A stretch of 64,000 bases of DNA from Glutinoglossum americanum (taxonomy: Eukaryota; Ascomycota; Geoglossomycetes; Geoglossales; Geoglossaceae), in the NCBI GenBank assembly GCA_020080175.1, contig JAGHQL010000005.1:186001-250000 (forward strand), read 5' to 3'. The notes under the pieces are model-generated. The model did not search any database. It had not been told where the DNA came from and saw nothing but the letters and a program-made list of their open reading frames with translations. This document shows, one piece after another, positions 1 through 11,238 of the stretch. The position numbers and the translations under genes were made by a program. Within the stretch, counting starts at the first letter, position 1, and each line of letters begins with the position of its first letter.

Positions 1-521
1 CTCGGAACCCAGATCAAGCACTAGAGGCGTTGAAGGAGTGCTGGCAGCTACAAAACCTCACAGAGGACCAGATCGCCGATTCTAAGTACCCGAAGCACAG
101 TGGTGACATCGTTCTCCTATCACGAATCCAATACGCTAAAGGTAACAAAGAATCTGCCCTCCAGCTCGCCTCTAGATCCATCAACATTCGCAAGGGCATC
201 CTGGGCAACAAGGGACCGCGAGTCGCGGACTCAATGTTCCTCGTCTCTAGCATGCTGAGGGATAACCAGAAAGACGCGCTGGCGGCGAAGTTGTTGAGGG
301 AGGTGGTGGATATGAGCCAGGGGATAGTGGACATGGAAGGACACTTGGCGAGGGCATTGTGGGCGCTAGGAGGGATGGAGGAGGAGGTAGGGAATTGGGG
401 CGAAGGAGAGGAGCTTAGGAAGAGGGCCAGAGCTGCGAGGGAGGGGATCGAGGGGAGGGAGGGAGGGGATGAGGATTCGGATGAGGGTTTTGGGAGATTG
501 GTGGGATATATGTTATGGTGA
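1..521 (+). CDS. TPR-type protein, C-terminal end (5' partial)
   Basis: The reading frame is open from base 3, entering mid-gene, to a TGA at 519-521, so the N-terminus lies left of the window. The visible 172 or so residues begin NPDQALEAL and form helix-turn-helix pairs of TPR character (ALQLASRSINIRKGILG, then AAKLLREVVDMSQG, then a third pair near LARALWALGG). It ends in an acidic stretch GGDEDSDEG followed by FGRLVGYMLW. This ending is familiar from fungal proteins with C-terminal tetratricopeptide repeats, often behind a P-loop ATPase or another effector domain, but the domain in front cannot be seen here. TPRs usually act as protein-binding scaffolds. The NLR at 4605-8594 also ends in TPR-like helices, though I see no close identity between the two. 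The family assignment is secure at the level of TPR; the function is unknown. Confidence 0.7.
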   Translation, partial: RNPDQALEALKECWQLQNLTEDQIADSKYPKHSGDIVLLSRIQYAKGNKESALQLASRSINIRKGILGNKGPRVADSMFLVSSMLRDNQKDALAAKLLREVVDMSQGIVDMEGHLARALWALGGMEEEVGNWGEGEELRKRARAAREGIEGREGGDEDSDEGFGRLVGYMLW

Positions 522-1907
522 GGGAAACCGGGTGCTAGATAGGGTTGATACGAGGCCACTAGGGGCTTTATTATGAAATAATAGCAAACAATAACGCCGG
601 AATTCTACCGCTTATGGTGTGACATACTGTATCAGATAATCCGACACCTCTGTACCCGATCGCGTGGTAGCATCTGCATCCAGTCGGATTAGTGTTTGGC
701 GAACGGGACGTTAGCCGTTTTAACGATGGGCATTTGACCAGTCGCATTACTTAAGTAGAGGTAGACCCGGGCTTTTGGGGTGCAACCGAATGAAGATATC
801 CTGACCCCTTGAGTAGATATAATTATCCCCTTTAAGCACTATCCGCCCTCCCAATAAGGTACCCCCAATCGGCTTTTTATACCTTTGTTAGAACGATCGT
901 ATTCCGATTGATTTTGTGCATCTATGTCAAGAGTATCTTTCGGGCTCACTGGAAACCTTTTAAATACGTTGCTATCGCGTGGAGCAGGGACGGGCGTGCA
1001 TTGGAAGACCCCCTATATCGATCTAGTATGTTTGCCTCGAACCTACTCGTGATGGTTAGGTAAATGCGCACCGAGTCGCCTCTTCTACTTCTAAACTGTT
1101 TGAAGTGTTTTGGCACATTGGCAGTTGGGCTGGGTTGGCGCTTAATATCTAATGTCTCATTTCGCAGTTTTGTCGGTGTTTTATCTCTTTTGGGTAACTT
1201 ACTATTGGACGTACGGTATAGAAGAATTGTATTAGCTAGCTACCGTACGGAGTAGAGAGAGTGTGTAGTGTAGTATATAGAAGAAACTAAGTACATTGGT
1301 GTTCGCGAGACCTTATATAACCAGAGTGTTAAGTCCCCGTCGGCGGCCCCGTGTTATTGAATAGGGGCTATACAATTTAGGCCACGCCCATTTGTTAACA
1401 CTGGGAGTTGATCGACGTCCTAACTATAACATATAGTCTCTGTTCCACACTTACCCTAATTTGAATAACTACCCAACCTCACACGTGTCTAACCTACCTT
1501 CTAGATGTCGCATTGCTTCCCATCGGTGGAACTCCCAACGTGCAGGCGTTCAAGGGGGGATGGCTACTTACCTACCTGGACCGGTAAGTTCTAGTGAGCG
1601 AAATCTATTTCTTTCTGTAGCAGAAGAAAGCCGCCTTTCCCAGGCCCTCATCAAAGGAGAAATTTGAGGCCTCGAATTTGCCACGCATTTTCGTCCTGCG
1701 CACGCTGGAGGGGTTGGCTAGGGGGTTCGGGGTAACAGAGAGAGCTCGTATAGATAGTCTACTCTACCTAAAACTAATCCTTTCTCTAATACCACTAATA
1801 ACCATTCTAGGTTCTCCGGGGAAAAGAAAGAGGGCGAAGACACATCTAGACCTTTCACCTGGTATCCGTGGCTCTTCTGAGGGATAGAAGAATTTGCCAA
1901 ATCGAAC
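522..1907. other. Intergenic, no gene seen, holds a short palindromic repeat
   Basis: There is no convincing coding potential; open frames here are under 70 codons and lack family resemblance. The stretch contains the palindrome-bearing repeat at 1192-1276 described separately. It is probably the shared 3' flank of two convergent genes. Confidence 0.5.
1192..1276 (+). repeat. Dispersed repeat with CGTACGGTA inverted ends, copy A
   Basis: This copy matches, in inverted orientation, the sequence at 42543-42614. The core has CGTACGGTA near 1210, TAGCTAGC near 1233 and TACCGTACGGAGTAGAGAG near 1241. CGTACGGTA and TACCGTACG are inverted repeats about 20 bp apart, so each copy is a small foldback. 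It may be the end of a larger element or a MITE-like fragment; no coding sequence goes with it. Confidence 0.55.
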
Positions 1908-3874
1908 CTAGCTCGCGACAGGGTCGTTTCCCTTTCGTTCTACAATTCTTCCCTCCAGCTTTGGAGTAATTCCTTTAGTCCACCCGGCAGCGTTACCACC
2001 ACCATCAACCATACCGACGCTATCGGGGGCTATTCTAGCGGCAACAAGCCACTTATTAGTGTATTTCCTGGCGAGTATTTTGGAGTGTTCATCGTTAAGG
2101 GGTGCTGGCGGCAGGGCATGGGTACTGTCTTCGGAGTCGCTGTCGATATCGACTGGGGATGAGGACGCTATGAGCCTGTTGCTCTCGGGTGGCGGCGGGG
2201 AAGATGCATATTCGTGGACGCTCCCACCTTCGCTCATTTTCTCCACCACGTCTCCCCACACGTGACCTGGGCGTTTGCCCCAATGGCCCCACCGCCCAAT
2301 CACCTTCAAACCCATGAAGTATTGACGGACAATAGTGCTGATTAATAAACCGTGTTCCTCATCTACGACCTCTTCTGCCTCTCCACCTTCACTCTTTACC
2401 AGTAATGAACTATACCCATCCTTACCTCTGCCCATGTAGCCTCTCGTCGCGAGGAGGTATTTCTTCTTCGGCTCGATGAGATGTCCACCGATAGAGGCTC
2501 GTAGGATACGACTTCCGGCAGGAAGCGATGCGTCAAACTCAAACACGATGTTTGATATTTGGGGAAACCTGCCCTCTAGGGCCGGAAGCTTGGAAACTCC
2601 GTTCTCTAGCGCGGCGACAATGGCGCTTCCGGCAACGCGGAGAAAAATGACCGGGTCCTCGAACGGGAAGCAGCTCATAATATCCCGAATCTTCAGAACT
2701 CCGGGAGGATATACTTGGTCACCCCGGATCGTCCCCGCCGCCATGATGGCACAGTCGGCAGAGTAGTAAAAGCGCATGAGATCGCAGACGAAGTTCCCTA
2801 AGTTAGATTCCGCTCGCCGCACGGTGGTAAAGCGGCCGTCTAGAGGAACCGCGGTGTAGCCTATTGGCATTTCTAGTTTGGCCTTAAGGGCTGATGTTAA
2901 ATTTTCGACTAGGGCCACAGTGGTGGAGTCCTCGGGGATATCTCGCGTGATGTCGCGACGGGTGATGTTGAATAACCACCGCTGGTTGCCGTCGTTCTTC
3001 CTCCACGCTTCAATATAGCTGAGCTGCTTGAAATCGCTTCCTGATCGGAGGATGTGGGTGCCGTTGACGGTCTGGTGATTGTAGTAGTGATCGTGGCCAC
3101 CAAGAATGATGTCTATGAATCCGGGTGGTTTGTTTGTGGCTAGCTTGACGTCGTTTGGTTCCCGCATATGTGTAACAGCCACGACTATCTCAGCACCTTG
3201 TTCTCGCAGTTTTGGCACCAGTTCCAACGCGGACTCGGACGCAGACTTGTAGATCAGGTTTGGCGGGAGCGAGTTAATTGTGTCTAGCCACTCTCGTTCC
3301 GCAAGGCCCACCACGCCGACTTTAATCCCGTTGGACGAGGTCAGCATCATCGTCTTTGCGCATCCGCCGAGCGATAAGTTGGTTCCTAGGGATGGGTCTA
3401 GGACATTTCCAAGGAGCCATGGGAATGTGCATTTGGATGCTAAATGGCAGAATGTTGGGACGCCGAAGTCTAGGTCGTGGTTCTAAAGATATCGTCACTG
3501 GCGAGATTAGCGCTCGTATTTTTAAGACATCAAGGTCAAAAAACATGTCAAAGAGAGGTGAACAGGCTACGCACACCTACGCATGCCACATCCGCCCCGA
3601 TACCATTAAGTACCGGCACCATGTGCCGTCCCTTTGTCACTGAGCTCTCTAAACTCGGATTGAAGGAATCTCCCGAAAAGAAGGTGAGCAGCGCAGGTTC
3701 ACCCGCGAAGGCAGCATCGGAGCGATAGTGATTTACTAGGGTCTGAAAGCGAGCAGCTCCACCGATCGGCTCTCGTGATCCGGCTTCAATGTGATAGACA
3801 TCGTTGAAGTGGAGAAAACGGAGGTCTGGCGGGTCGCGTGGCGTTGCGGTAGGCGCGGGAGATGGAAGCGACAT
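1908..3874 (-). CDS. 5'-nucleotidase-type metallophosphatase, 2 exons
   Basis: Exons are complement(3575-3874) and complement(1908-3482), split by a 92-nt intron (GTGCGT...CTAAT...TTTAG), giving 624 residues. The calcineurin-like metal site is complete: DVYH (residues 25-28), SGDS (67-70), GNHD (100-103, formed across the splice, which fixes the junction), TH (204-205) and GGHDH (228-232). The rest of the chain has the length and position of the 5'-nucleotidase C-terminal domain. Members hydrolyse phosphomonoesters such as nucleoside 5'-monophosphates or 2',3'-cyclic nucleotides using two metal ions. There is no signal peptide: the N-terminus is Pro/Ala-rich and runs straight into the first metal motif, so the enzyme is probably intracellular. 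The tail (last 100 residues) is Ser/Pro-rich and acidic. The exact substrate cannot be read from sequence. Confidence 0.88.
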
Positions 3875-4604
3875 GAAGAGGGAATATGGCCGTAGGTAGC
3901 CTGTAGTTGCCCTTCTCTATTATTCTGGGTAGTCGGTCGTTATCGTATGGAGGTGTTGATTGAGTTGACTTTGTTCCTGATGGGGTGGAGAAGAGAAGAT
4001 GAAGGGTTGAAGAGTCGAATAATTCATCTGACTAAGCGACCAACCCCACATGTTGCGTGTTGCAAGTGGAATTGACCACGCCAATGTCATGGCTATGAGC
4101 TGCTCTAACGGTTAAAATTTTGGTCACTAGACCGGTAACCGATAGGACAACTGGGGATACAGGACACCTGAGGATGGGTATCGTGTGGCTGGTTGTCTGG
4201 TGTCTCGGCACGGCCGGAGAGTTTAAGCCGCTTAAAGGGTTGCTTTTTGCGACTTGTGTATAACGAAATGGATCCAATCATCTATATTATATATAGGCCT
4301 ACCATGCCTACTCTTAAGCTTGGTTTATATGGATACATGTAGTAGGTGTTTTGCTTGCTGCGCCACGAGTGTTCGAGTCAACAGCCGCGGCAGCGTTCAT
4401 TTCTGCCAGCTTCTGCCTAAAGACGCTCCCCAACACGTGATTAAGCCCAGCCGCCTCATCTTCATGCCCCGCATAAGCCTCTTCTCTTATTCCCGCGTTT
4501 CGGGCCTCCAATCTCCCCGCTCTCGGAAATAAACCCGCTTCACTATTTTTTTTAAGGGGTCTCCGGCTTCTTCCGGGAGGACATACTTAATAAGCTAAAT
4601 CGCC
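3875..4604. promoter_or_regulatory. Divergent intergenic region between nucleotidase and NLR
   Basis: These 730 bp separate the start codons of two divergent genes and must hold both promoters. I see a CT-rich tract and an ACTATTTTTTTTAAGG run near 4542 but no motif I can name with confidence. Confidence 0.35.
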
Positions 4605-7600
4605 ATGTGGCGCCCTTCTGGAGTCCTCTCGAGCTATCTAGCTGAGACAGATGCAGACATGCTGCCGAAGTTCCCAGATCGATGCTACGGTATTAGACAG
4701 GTTTATCCATCCCCTGAGAGGCCATTACCCTGCGGTCAGGAGGTTGTTATTGAGTGAGTTTCCCTGCTTAAATGTTCGTGAGCTTCGCAAATTCAGTCGC
4801 TTACTTTGTTGCGACATGTAGTATCGTTGTCATCCATGGCTTGAACGGGCATGCGCAGCGATCGTTCACACATCCGAAAACTGGCGTCTACTGGCCGCAG
4901 GATCTATTGCCTAAACAGGTTCCGACGGGGAGGGTATTGACGTACGGGTATAATGCGGGGGTGGGGAATATCTCGGATGGCCAGAATGTGTTGGACATTG
5001 CGAACCAGTTGATAGTTAATTTGAAGGACCACAGGCGAGAGAAGGTGAAAGAACTCGCCGTTGCAGGGTTGGAGGCGTACTGATAAAAGAACGGTGGGTA
5101 GGCAGAGAAGAACCGTGATATTGTCTTTGTCTGTCATAGTCTCGGGGGGATCATTGCCAAGAAGGTTCGGTGCGGGATATATAAATCTCCTTGCGTGCGG
5201 TATTGACTGTCTATTAGGCTATCCTCCTGCATCAATCCACAGATGAAGGAAAGGCAATTCGGCAGAGCGTCGTTGGTATCATGTTCATGGGGTACAAGCG
5301 GACTGGATACGTTGGCTGTAGTGTCTCCCACGCTAACCACGGACCAGGACACCTCATTGCGGCAGCGACCTCGCCAACTTTGGTAGTGTCATTGCGGGGA
5401 TTGCATCGGCATTCGTCGACACGCCTAAGATGTTACTAAAGACTTTGGCGAAGAACTCCTCTGCATTGTGATGCTCCCATCTATTCTTGCCCATGCATAT
5501 AGCATGAGGATCTAATTTGGCGTATCTTAGATATGACGTATCTCGAGAATTCGCCACTGTCGTTCACGAACTTCAATTCAAGCTCGTTAGCTTCTATGAG
5601 CTTGACGCCTTTAAACCGCCGTGGTGGGGAGGGCCGAGTTTTGTGGTAATAACTCCCCTCCACACTGATTGTTTGCCTTTGTCCATCTACTAAAACGTGC
5701 TGCTAGGTCGTTGAGAAACGATCTGCCGTCCTCGGACTGCCGGGAGAGGAAGTCGTGGCTGTTCATGCGGATCACCGCGATATCTGTCGGTTCGAATCGG
5801 CCGAAGATATGAATTACCGGCCTGTGTGGATCAGGATTGAGGATTTTGCGACTGAGGCAGCAAGAAAGCTCGGAGAGCGGGAGGGCGTGCGACTAGGTAT
5901 TGTTCCCAAGGCCTCCTCCTAGGTACGCGCTAACCCACAGCGAAGCCAGGCAGCCTGTACACAAGAGCGGCTTCCAGGAGGCCGTTGTGGTTAAGGAAGT
6001 TGAGGCTGGTCTGTCTGAGGTTTCTATGTCGAAGGTCGAAGGTCCTAGTAGTCGAAACAGGCACTGGAAAGTCCCGTTTCCCCCTTGCGCCTCGTTCACT
6101 GGTCGGGCTGCACTGTTGCAGAAGATGGTAAACTACTTCATGCAATCGATCAGTGAGGGCCAGCGCAGATTTGCGATTCATGGTCTCGGTGGTGCTGGTG
6201 AGCGATCCCGCGACTAGAGAGCATCCTCTCCTCTGGACCTCACTGACAAATGAAAACACTAGGTAAAACCCAGCTCGCCTTGATGTTTGCATTCCGCCAT
6301 CGAGCAGAATATTCTGGGGTCTTCTTCCTGGATGCTGATTCCGAAAACTCTCTACGGGACGACATGTCCCGGCTCCATGACGAGCTCGAACTTGGGTGTC
6401 CGGGAGACAAAATTGGAGCCACCAAGCGGTGGTTTGATCTCGATGCCAACAGCAATGTCAACTGGCTTCTGATTTTTGATAACGCGGATGACCTCGGCTC
6501 GTACCAACTGACAGATTACTTCCCCCTATCCATGCATGCTCACATCGTAATCACATCTAGGGACCCTAACGCGAGAGAGCTGACTCCAGATGGACTACTG
6601 CTCGAGATGATGGAGCCATCCGAGTCCAGGGACCTGCTGATTTCGCGTGCTGGTCTTACCAACCCTACAGAAAAGGACCTTCTCGAAATCGACGAGATTA
6701 TCGAGAAGCTCTCATACCTGCCACTGGCCATCGACCAAGCCGGCGCATATATCCGAACTCGTAGATGCACTCCCGCAGCATACTTACGTCAGTTCAATAC
6801 CCGCCAAGACCGTGTCTTAAAATTCTCCCCAAAGCTCTCCCAGTATAACAAATCTGTCATCACCGCCTGGGAAGTCTCCTTCGCGCGCATCGAGCTCGAC
6901 TCTCCCATAGCCGCAAAGCTCCTTCTGCTTTTCTGCTACCTCGATTCCAGACGAATCTCTTCATCGCTCCTCGAGTGTGTGACCTCGCCCGTAGCAAAGG
7001 TTGACGACGAAGGTGAAGTGGTTGAAATGTTGGCTGAGGAGAATGGAGTCAGCCCTGAGCTTGTGGATTTGGTGATGGATGAGGATGCATTTGAAGAAGC
7101 GATCGAGAGAGTGGAGGGATTCTCGCTTGTGAGAGAGTTTACTGAGGCGATGGGGGAGAGGGATGTGAGGGTTTTCTCTCTGCATCCGCTTGTGGCCTTT
7201 TGCGGCCGGTCTAGAGCGACACAGGCACAAAAGAGGGAAGCGGCAGAGCAGGCGATATGTATCGTTGGCCATTCATTCCCTGAATGGTCAACGGACTTTA
7301 GGTACGTGTGGATTTCGCTCCTTCCCCTCAGGTTCCCATAACCTGGCACTGACCGTCGCGCTTCACTAGCATCTTTGAGTTCGGCAGACTCATCCGCTCT
7401 CATCTCCCCCGCTGCCTCTCTTACATCGACCAACCTGCCGAATTCGGCAGCTCGCTCGGCCACCTGGCCAAGAAGCTCCTTCTAATAATCTACTCCATAC
7501 GGACCATCCAGCTCATGGGTGTAATGACGGCTCGGACCCAAGATGACATCCAGCTTTTCGCGACGGCTCAAAGGCTGCTGAAAAAATACGCCGATCCGTA

Positions 7601-8594
7601 CCTCGATGCTGTGGCGACATTTCTTCGTGCCAGGGATATGGGAGATGCTATGGAGGCCGAGCGGGTGATAGTAGATTTCCTTAAGTCCGCAGGGGCAGAA
7701 CACGGTATCGATCCTCTCAATCCTTCACACAGAGGCCGCTTCAACGCTACACTTGGCGACCTAGCTATTACCCTAGCCGGCCTCCGTCGCAGCCTCCACC
7801 GCCCCTCTCCTCCGGATGCCCTCCTCTCTGCCTGGGCCCCTCTAAATCCTGCCTCTCCATCTACTACTGAACGCAACGCAAAATGGTACCGCGACCGCAC
7901 CGTCGGCTCTTATCTCGTTGCCGCTAACCGGTCCGCGGACGCGGAACGCCTTCTAGTCGCACACGTGGCAGAGTTTGCCGATTGTGGAATGGAAGGGACG
8001 GATGAGCATCTTGCGGGGACGGACCAATTAGCAAGCTTGTATATTGCGAAGGGGGAATGGGGCAGGGCAGAAGAAGTCCTCCGCCCGGCATTGGCAAAGG
8101 CGAAAGAACTGAACCGTGACAAGGCGGCGTGGCATGTGCTTTACTCTGAGATTTTCATGCAGTTGATCCTTACAAACCTGGAAAAATACGACGAGGCAGA
8201 ATATCGCGCATATGCACTCGCGGAATTCCTCCGGGAATCGCGCCATATGCCTGACCTAACCGCCAGCGCCCTCTACACTACCCTCTCCCTCCTCGCGCGC
8301 ATCGCTCACGAGCAGTGCTTCTACGACCTCGCAGCCTCGCGGTGGCAAGAATGCGCAACCCTAGGCCACTCTTTGGACTGGCCAGGTGATCCAGACTTGA
8401 ACATCCCATTGTGCGCGCTTGAGGCGATTGAGTTTGAGAGTGGGCGTAAGGGAGCTTGTGGGAAGGGGGAGTTCGAGGAATGGAGGGCGCGGTTGAGAAG
8501 GGGTGGGGGAAGGGAGTTCTTGGGTGTGGTGGCAGGAGAGTGGAAGAGGAGGCTGGAGGAGAGAATGAGGTGTGTGTGTGAGGGCTTGATGTAA
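4605..8594 (+). CDS. SesB-type alpha/beta hydrolase - NB-ARC - TPR NLR
   Basis: Ten exons can be followed by splice signals: 4605-4753, 4822-5044, 5102-5164, 5218-5291, 5348-5467, 5531-5645, 5707-~5886, ~5954-6197, 6263-7301, 7370-8594. Introns are 53-68 nt, several with CTGAT/CTAAC branch points. Only the seventh intron is ambiguous (5887-5953 or 5897-5945; both keep frame). The product has about 1145 residues. The head is a lipase-like hydrolase: VVIHGLNGH, nucleophile elbow CHSLGG, TPHCGS (usually TPHRGS), and AVHADHRDICRF near its end. The NB-ARC follows with P-loop GLGGAGKTQLAL (split by intron 8), Walker B LLIFDNADD, sensor VITSRDP and LPLAIDQAGAYI. The last 400 residues are TPR-like helices. 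In fungal NLRs this head is called SesB; it is thought to act as a lipase-like cell-death or defence effector released when the repeats sense a non-self ligand. Unspliced, the head looks broken, but every interruption falls inside a well-formed intron, so I read the gene as intact. Confidence 0.82.
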
Positions 8595-9013
8595 GGAAAT
8601 GGTGGAGTTTGTTTTATTGAGGCTTTTGGAAGGCAAGGTATCTAAAGCGTATGGGTGTATGACTTAACGATTTGCATTTGGGAAGGCACTAGGTAAAGGA
8701 ATGTGCACGCGATTTGATTGACCGAAGCAAGAAGAGGAGCCGCGCCCTCCTAGAGGCTAAGGCTGAAGGACTTATGCTCACTTTCCTAATTAAGAAGCCA
8801 TATGCTGCACGGCTGAGAGAATGCGCGTCGCGAGCACACCCCAAATGGTGTTATAACCCATGGCGGCGTGGAAACACCACAACAGCCACGGTGATGACGG
8901 TTATGACGCACGATCGCTCCGCAGGGGACTCCAGCTCTGAACAGGGGGGATTGAATTTCGATTTGCTGACAATTTAAGGACTTTGGGTAGTAAGGTGACT
9001 GAGCTATTGCGTC
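8595..9013. other. Convergent 3' intergenic spacer
   Basis: These 419 bp lie between the stop codons of two converging genes. Nothing beyond short chance frames is seen. Confidence 0.4.
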
Positions 9014-10841
9014 TCATCCCTCGAGCACTTTACCGTCGTTACCCTCACTCCTCGATCCATACCAAACTACAGCCTTTTCCAACGTATGAGATATATCCAA
9101 TCTCTGCCCATATCCATTTCCCCACCCACGCAACCCAGGTCTGATATAAAACTCTACCTCCCCGCCCGTACACGGCCCCTCCAGAACGTGTTCAATATCC
9201 ATTGTTCCATCCTCGGTGAAGAGAACCAGCCTCCGTCGCTCCTTCGCGAGCGCTAGGGATAGTTCCTGCGCCAGCCCGACCACGGCCGCGAGGATTGCGT
9301 TCAGCCTGGGGGAACCCGCTTCGGTGACTAGCGGCGAGATTATGCTAGATATCTCGGCTCCGATGCTGTCTAGGAGTTCTTGTTTGTTGGTCTGCCGAGT
9401 GGAAAGGTAGGTCACTGTAATACTTCTCCACCTCTCCCGGACTTCGTTTGTCGGAGGAAAGCCAGTTGGATTATCTGTGGGAGAGGGTCAAGTAGTTAGG
9501 TATGAAAGGGTTGGATTATGCAGGGTGAGAAGGTGGCGAAAATAGTTACCTTCACCAAAAATTTCGCACCATGAATCCATCAAGCTCTGACCCTTTTTGT
9601 AGCCAAGACATTGGAAGGGATGGTTGAATAATCTCGCCATTAGCTGTTTCCACACTACACTTTCAATAAGGAACTTGTGGTTGCTTCCATGCGCCCAGAT
9701 CTCATCCCCGAGATCACGTGTCAGGGTGTGTTCCCTCACCGCCGCAGCCAGTTGTGCGGGGTTTCCGTTTCTATTCCTACCGATATGTCGAGACATGTCC
9801 TTAATGCTCTCTCGCATTTTGCTTAGGCATCCCCCGAAGTGTGCGTCCGGTGTGGGCTGGAATTGGTCTAATGCTTCTAGTTTCTCTTTTTGGATTTCAA
9901 GAAACTGCGATTCCGACTGCTGCAGCTTACTCCTGGTGGCGTCAAGATCTCGTTCCAGGCCCCGAACTTGCTGTAATGTAGTTAGCAAATGAGGGGTGAT
10001 TGAATAAGTTGAGTGATAATTCGTACAGATGAGGCGAGGTCATATTGATTCTGGTAGTCTAATGCTAAGCGGTAGTGTCTGTCTGAATACTGACGCAACT
10101 CATCTCTCTCATCTCTCAGCCTCTCGATGGTATGCTCAGGAGTTTCCACGTGGCTGGGGCGTCGGCGGGTGACAACTGTGTATGCTTGGTGGTGAGTTGA
10201 TGACCCCTGAGGCTAAGGGATTCGGTGAGTAAACAACGTATGGTTTCGGGGTAGATGTAGGTTACTCACAGGAGCGGGTCCATAGTACTTCTCGGGATGT
10301 TCATCATACTCCTGATAGGACTGCCCGTTTCCCCGTGGCGATCTTGGACGGTCACTAGGGTGAACACCCGGATGGCCTATGTCCTCTCCATACCCCTCCG
10401 TTTGAGCGGGGTGGTGCCTTGAGTTGACTTGGGGATCAAAGCTATTTCTTCCATTCTGTTGTGAGCAGTTTAATTAACAATCAGAACCGATACGTGTTTG
10501 GACATCGGAAAACCTACGCCAACCTCGTGGCTGAAACGCTGTTCGGAGTTCGCAGGCGTGATATGGGGTGGGTGGGAGCGCTGGTTGTCCTAATAGGAAG
10601 CTGTCAATGGGATCTATATGTGCAAGTACGTTGGGAGCTTAGTACAAACCTCATGTCTAGCCATTTCTTCAGGCGCCTTAACACCGCTTTCCTGGTGGCT
10701 GGAAGAAGTTGAGAGTATCCCTCCCATCAGACGATTCTGGTCGGGGTTTTTGTGCTTCTTAGCGGAGGAACCTTTCTTCTTACTGCCCCCCATCAGGGCC
10801 GCTTTATCGCTTTTTGGCTTTGGGCAATGGTTTCGCTGCAC
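9014..10841 (-). CDS. Fungal protein with disordered N-terminus and coiled coil, 6 exons
   Basis: Exons on the minus strand are 10650-10841, 10524-10589, 10270-10455, 10027-10212, 9550-9970 and 9014-9474; all junctions use GT-AG and keep frame, giving 503 residues. The N-terminus is lysine-rich (GGSKKKGSSAKKHKNP), followed by about 130 low-complexity His/Pro/Gly residues. A coiled coil runs from about 175 to 245 (TIERLRDERDELRQY, then QVRGLERDLDATRSKLQQSE). The conserved-looking C-terminal half includes LIESVVWKQLMARLF, a Trp/Cys-containing stretch WCEIFGEG and RWRSITVTYLSTRQ. I recognise the layout as that of uncharacterised fungal proteins with a coiled coil plus a helical C-terminal domain, but no function is known to me. 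It is divergent from the Hsp70-like gene, 397 bp away, so the two may be co-regulated. Translation could instead begin 16 codons later at the second Met. Confidence 0.75.
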
Positions 10842-11238
10842 TTGCGCTCGAATATTTTGTTATGTTAGTCGGTAAATGTCTAGGAAATAACAGGCTATTT
10901 TACACTTGATGTCTCGGCTCCCGCGGGGCGAGAAACAAGGCTGCGGAAATTGGGAAAAAAAAGAAAGAAAAGAAGCGGGATCGGTGGCATTTGGCTGGGG
11001 CGCTCGAGACCATATCACCTACGAGCCGGGGGTGCGCCTTTTATTGTTTTTCATGTAGGTATAGGGTATAGTTGCCATCTTACCGGTTGGCTAATCGCCT
11101 GGATGGAATACTTATCACCCAACCCCATACGCTCTTGTTGACCACTGTCTACCCCCTCACTAAACAGGGCCTAAATACTCCCAATATTTCGACCCCCGAT
11201 TATTCTACAAGTTTGCAGGCTTGTATGCGCATAGCATT
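10842..11238. promoter_or_regulatory. Shared promoter of coiled-coil and Hsp70-like genes
   Basis: This 397-bp spacer lies between two divergent start codons. It contains an A-rich run (near 10957) and CT-rich stretches before the Hsp70-like ATG; I could not identify heat-shock elements with confidence. Confidence 0.35.

Noticed and set aside
4772-6217. Initial reading of this stretch as a broken hydrolase pseudogene
   Set aside because: All stops and shifts fall inside canonical small introns and joining exons gives a continuous, motif-complete domain.
8714-8977. 87-codon plus-strand frame
   Set aside because: It lies in the 3' spacer of two converging genes with no domain, no splice partner and irregular composition.
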